64,000 nt of DNA from NCBI GenBank assembly GCA_024279135.1, contig JAJRRU010000004.1, forward strand, positions 1 to 64,000, in the 5' to 3' direction. This stretch comes from Alphaproteobacteria bacterium. Lineage in GTDB: Bacteria > Pseudomonadota > Alphaproteobacteria > Rhodospirillales > Casp-alpha2. The number at the start of each line of letters is the position of its first letter. The first letter of the stretch is position 1. Under the pieces are notes generated by a model, which searched no databases, was not told where the DNA came from, and saw only the letters and a list, made by a program, of their open reading frames with translations. The position numbers were made by a program, and so were the translations under genes. Below, one piece after another: positions 62,817-64,000 of the stretch.

Positions 62817-64000
62817 TTATTTACATTCTACTTCACGGAAATCGAAATAGAATGCTGTTGTATGAGGCTTGTAACCACTGCAGTTTGATCTTGATGCGGC
62901 GACCTGAGAGTAAAATGCAACGGTGATTGCACCACCTTCTTCGGCAAGCAATTTTTGTGCTTTCTTCCAAGATTCAATCCGCTCATTGTCATCAAGTGTG
63001 GAATCCGCCTTGTCGAGCAAAGCATCATAATCATCGCGATACCAGTGGGTATCATTCCATTTACTGGCTTTACGATAAGGAGCCGACAATGCCGCAGATG
63101 GATGTCTGGCCGACCAGCCAGCAACAACGAAAGGCATTTTCATCCAAGTCTCTTTCCAATACGTTGCAGCGGGAACCTGCTTGAGCTTAACCGTGATACC
63201 GGCTTCTGCAGCCATTTGCACATAGGTCTGGGCAATGTTCATATAACCTGCTGAGGCTGGTGCAACGTATAGCTCAATTTCCAGACCATCAGGATACCCT
63301 GCTTCGGCAAGCAAACGCTTGGCTTTTGGAATATCCTGTTTTGGAATTTCATGTGAAAAGGCTATGTCGCTGGAAGGGGGAATAGGATTGTCTGCCCCTG
63401 GTTCCCCAACGCCCAGAAGGGCACCATCAACCATGGCCTGTCTATCAACAACAGCTTTAAGAGCCTGGCGGACCCGCACATCATCGAAGGGGGGGTGGTC
63501 AATCAACATGGTCAGGTTTCTCGAACTGCCACCTTTTGTTTGCATCAAGGTAATATCTTCATTCTTACTCAGCATTGGCATAAGCTGAGGGTCAAGTGCT
63601 GTCGCGATGTCCACATCACCTGAAATAAGGGCTGCTGCTCGAGTAATAGGTTCAAGAATCGAGGTAAACCGGATGCAATCTGACTTTGGCAGCCCGGCAG
63701 CCCAGTAATTCACATTCCGCTTCACGGTCCAGAACGGGGAACTCTTGTTGAAGTCATCTATGATAAATGGGCCTGTACCAACAGCATGACTTTCCATTCC
63801 TTCTGTCGTCGCACCTTCCGGTACGATGTAGGCAAAACGGTTCTTCATCATCAGCGGCAACTGTGCCACAGGTTTATCTGTGGTAAAACGGACTGAATAT
63901 TTATCGACTGCCTCAATGCCATCTGCATTCAGGAAGGAGAGCTGCTCGCGAGCAGGAGATCCGGTGCTCTCATCCAGTAGTCGTTTAAATGTATAAACAA
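62817..64000 (-). CDS. Peptide-type ABC substrate-binding protein, third system (partial)
   Basis: The open frame runs from its stop at 62817 through the right window edge without interruption; about 393 residues are visible and the N-terminus with its signal is missing. Family 5 landmarks are YTFKRLLD near the edge, VGTGPFIIDDF, FDDVRVRQALKAVVDR and LLAEAGYPDGLEIEL. A GTG at 63869 is internal and should not be taken as the start, since the family pattern (VDKYSVRFTTDKPVAQLP) continues upstream of it. Only the C-terminal two thirds are present. Confidence 0.9.
   Translation of the reverse strand, partial: VYTFKRLLDESTGSPAREQLSFLNADGIEAVDKYSVRFTTDKPVAQLPLMMKNRFAYIVPEGATTEGMESHAVGTGPFIIDDFNKSSPFWTVKRNVNYWAAGLPKSDCIRFTSILEPITRAAALISGDVDIATALDPQLMPMLSKNEDITLMQTKGGSSRNLTMLIDHPPFDDVRVRQALKAVVDRQAMVDGALLGVGEPGADNPIPPSSDIAFSHEIPKQDIPKAKRLLAEAGYPDGLEIELYVAPASAGYMNIAQTYVQMAAEAGITVKLKQVPAATYWKETWMKMPFVVAGWSARHPSAALSAPYRKASKWNDTHWYRDDYDALLDKADSTLDDNERIESWKKAQKLLAEEGGAITVAFYSQVAASRSNCSGYKPHTTAFYFDFREVECK

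Overview
The window looks like part of an accessory, insertion-rich region of an alphaproteobacterial chromosome, probably marine or host-associated. This is inferred from the gene families present (MttB-type methyltransferases, a dimethylglycine dehydrogenase-type flavoprotein, DgcAB/ETF-type demethylation genes, three Tat-exported peptide-type ABC systems, GMC and aldehyde dehydrogenases). No 16S rRNA gene or complete tRNA gene is visible. The overall theme is uptake and oxidative or corrinoid-linked breakdown of small N-methylated or amino-acid-like nitrogen compounds.

Layout. 0-0.6 kb: a 3' fragment of tRNA-Ser next to the first 80 residues of a phage-type integrase, the scar of an old island edge. 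0.6-10.6 kb: a minus-strand operon (two ATPases, binding protein, two permeases, amidase), a divergent GntR regulator and a gamma-glutamyltransferase-type gene. 10.7-15.7 kb: a dead IS6-family copy, then a two-gene heterodimeric ABC exporter and a small membrane protein. 15.8-20.3 kb: a tRNA-Met 3' fragment, helically phased short repeats and a full tyrosine integrase (a second island edge), then an IS66-type element with a clean 8-bp target duplication, and an IS6 remnant that has cut off a thiamine-diphosphate enzyme gene. 20.3-28 kb: an MttB paralogue, a DMGDH-type flavoprotein, an aspartate-dehydrogenase-like gene, an IS5-type element and an unassigned PLP enzyme.

28.9-41 kb is the most interesting block. 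It is one plus-strand run of eight genes: a fused glutamate-mutase-like/B12-binding protein, a membrane Fe-S oxidoreductase (DgcB-like), ETF alpha- and beta-like proteins, a TMADH/DgcA-like flavoprotein, an ornithine-cyclodeaminase-family protein, a second MttB paralogue and a GlpD-like FAD enzyme. The electron-transfer parts match known oxidative N-demethylation systems. The mutase-like first gene has no role in any such pathway that I know of.

41-50.8 kb: a LysR regulator divergent from an MmgE/PrpD-family gene, a second peptide-type ABC operon and a GlcD-like FAD enzyme whose last codons come from an inserted IS6 copy. 51.6-58.7 kb: a possible D-amino-acid to 2-oxo-acid to aldehyde to acid route (DadA-like oxidase, AruI-like decarboxylase, GMC oxidoreductase, aldehyde dehydrogenase) with an IclR regulator. 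A 14-bp near-palindrome recurs upstream of iclR, of the ALDH-GMC operon, between the dadA-like and aruI-like genes, upstream of the PLP enzyme and between the DMGDH and nadX-like genes, so these segments may form one IclR regulon. 58.9-64 kb: a third peptide-type ABC operon, running off the right edge.

At least five insertion sequences or remnants (three IS6, one IS66, one IS5, plus an IS3 scrap) are all inactivated by deletions or nonsense codons.
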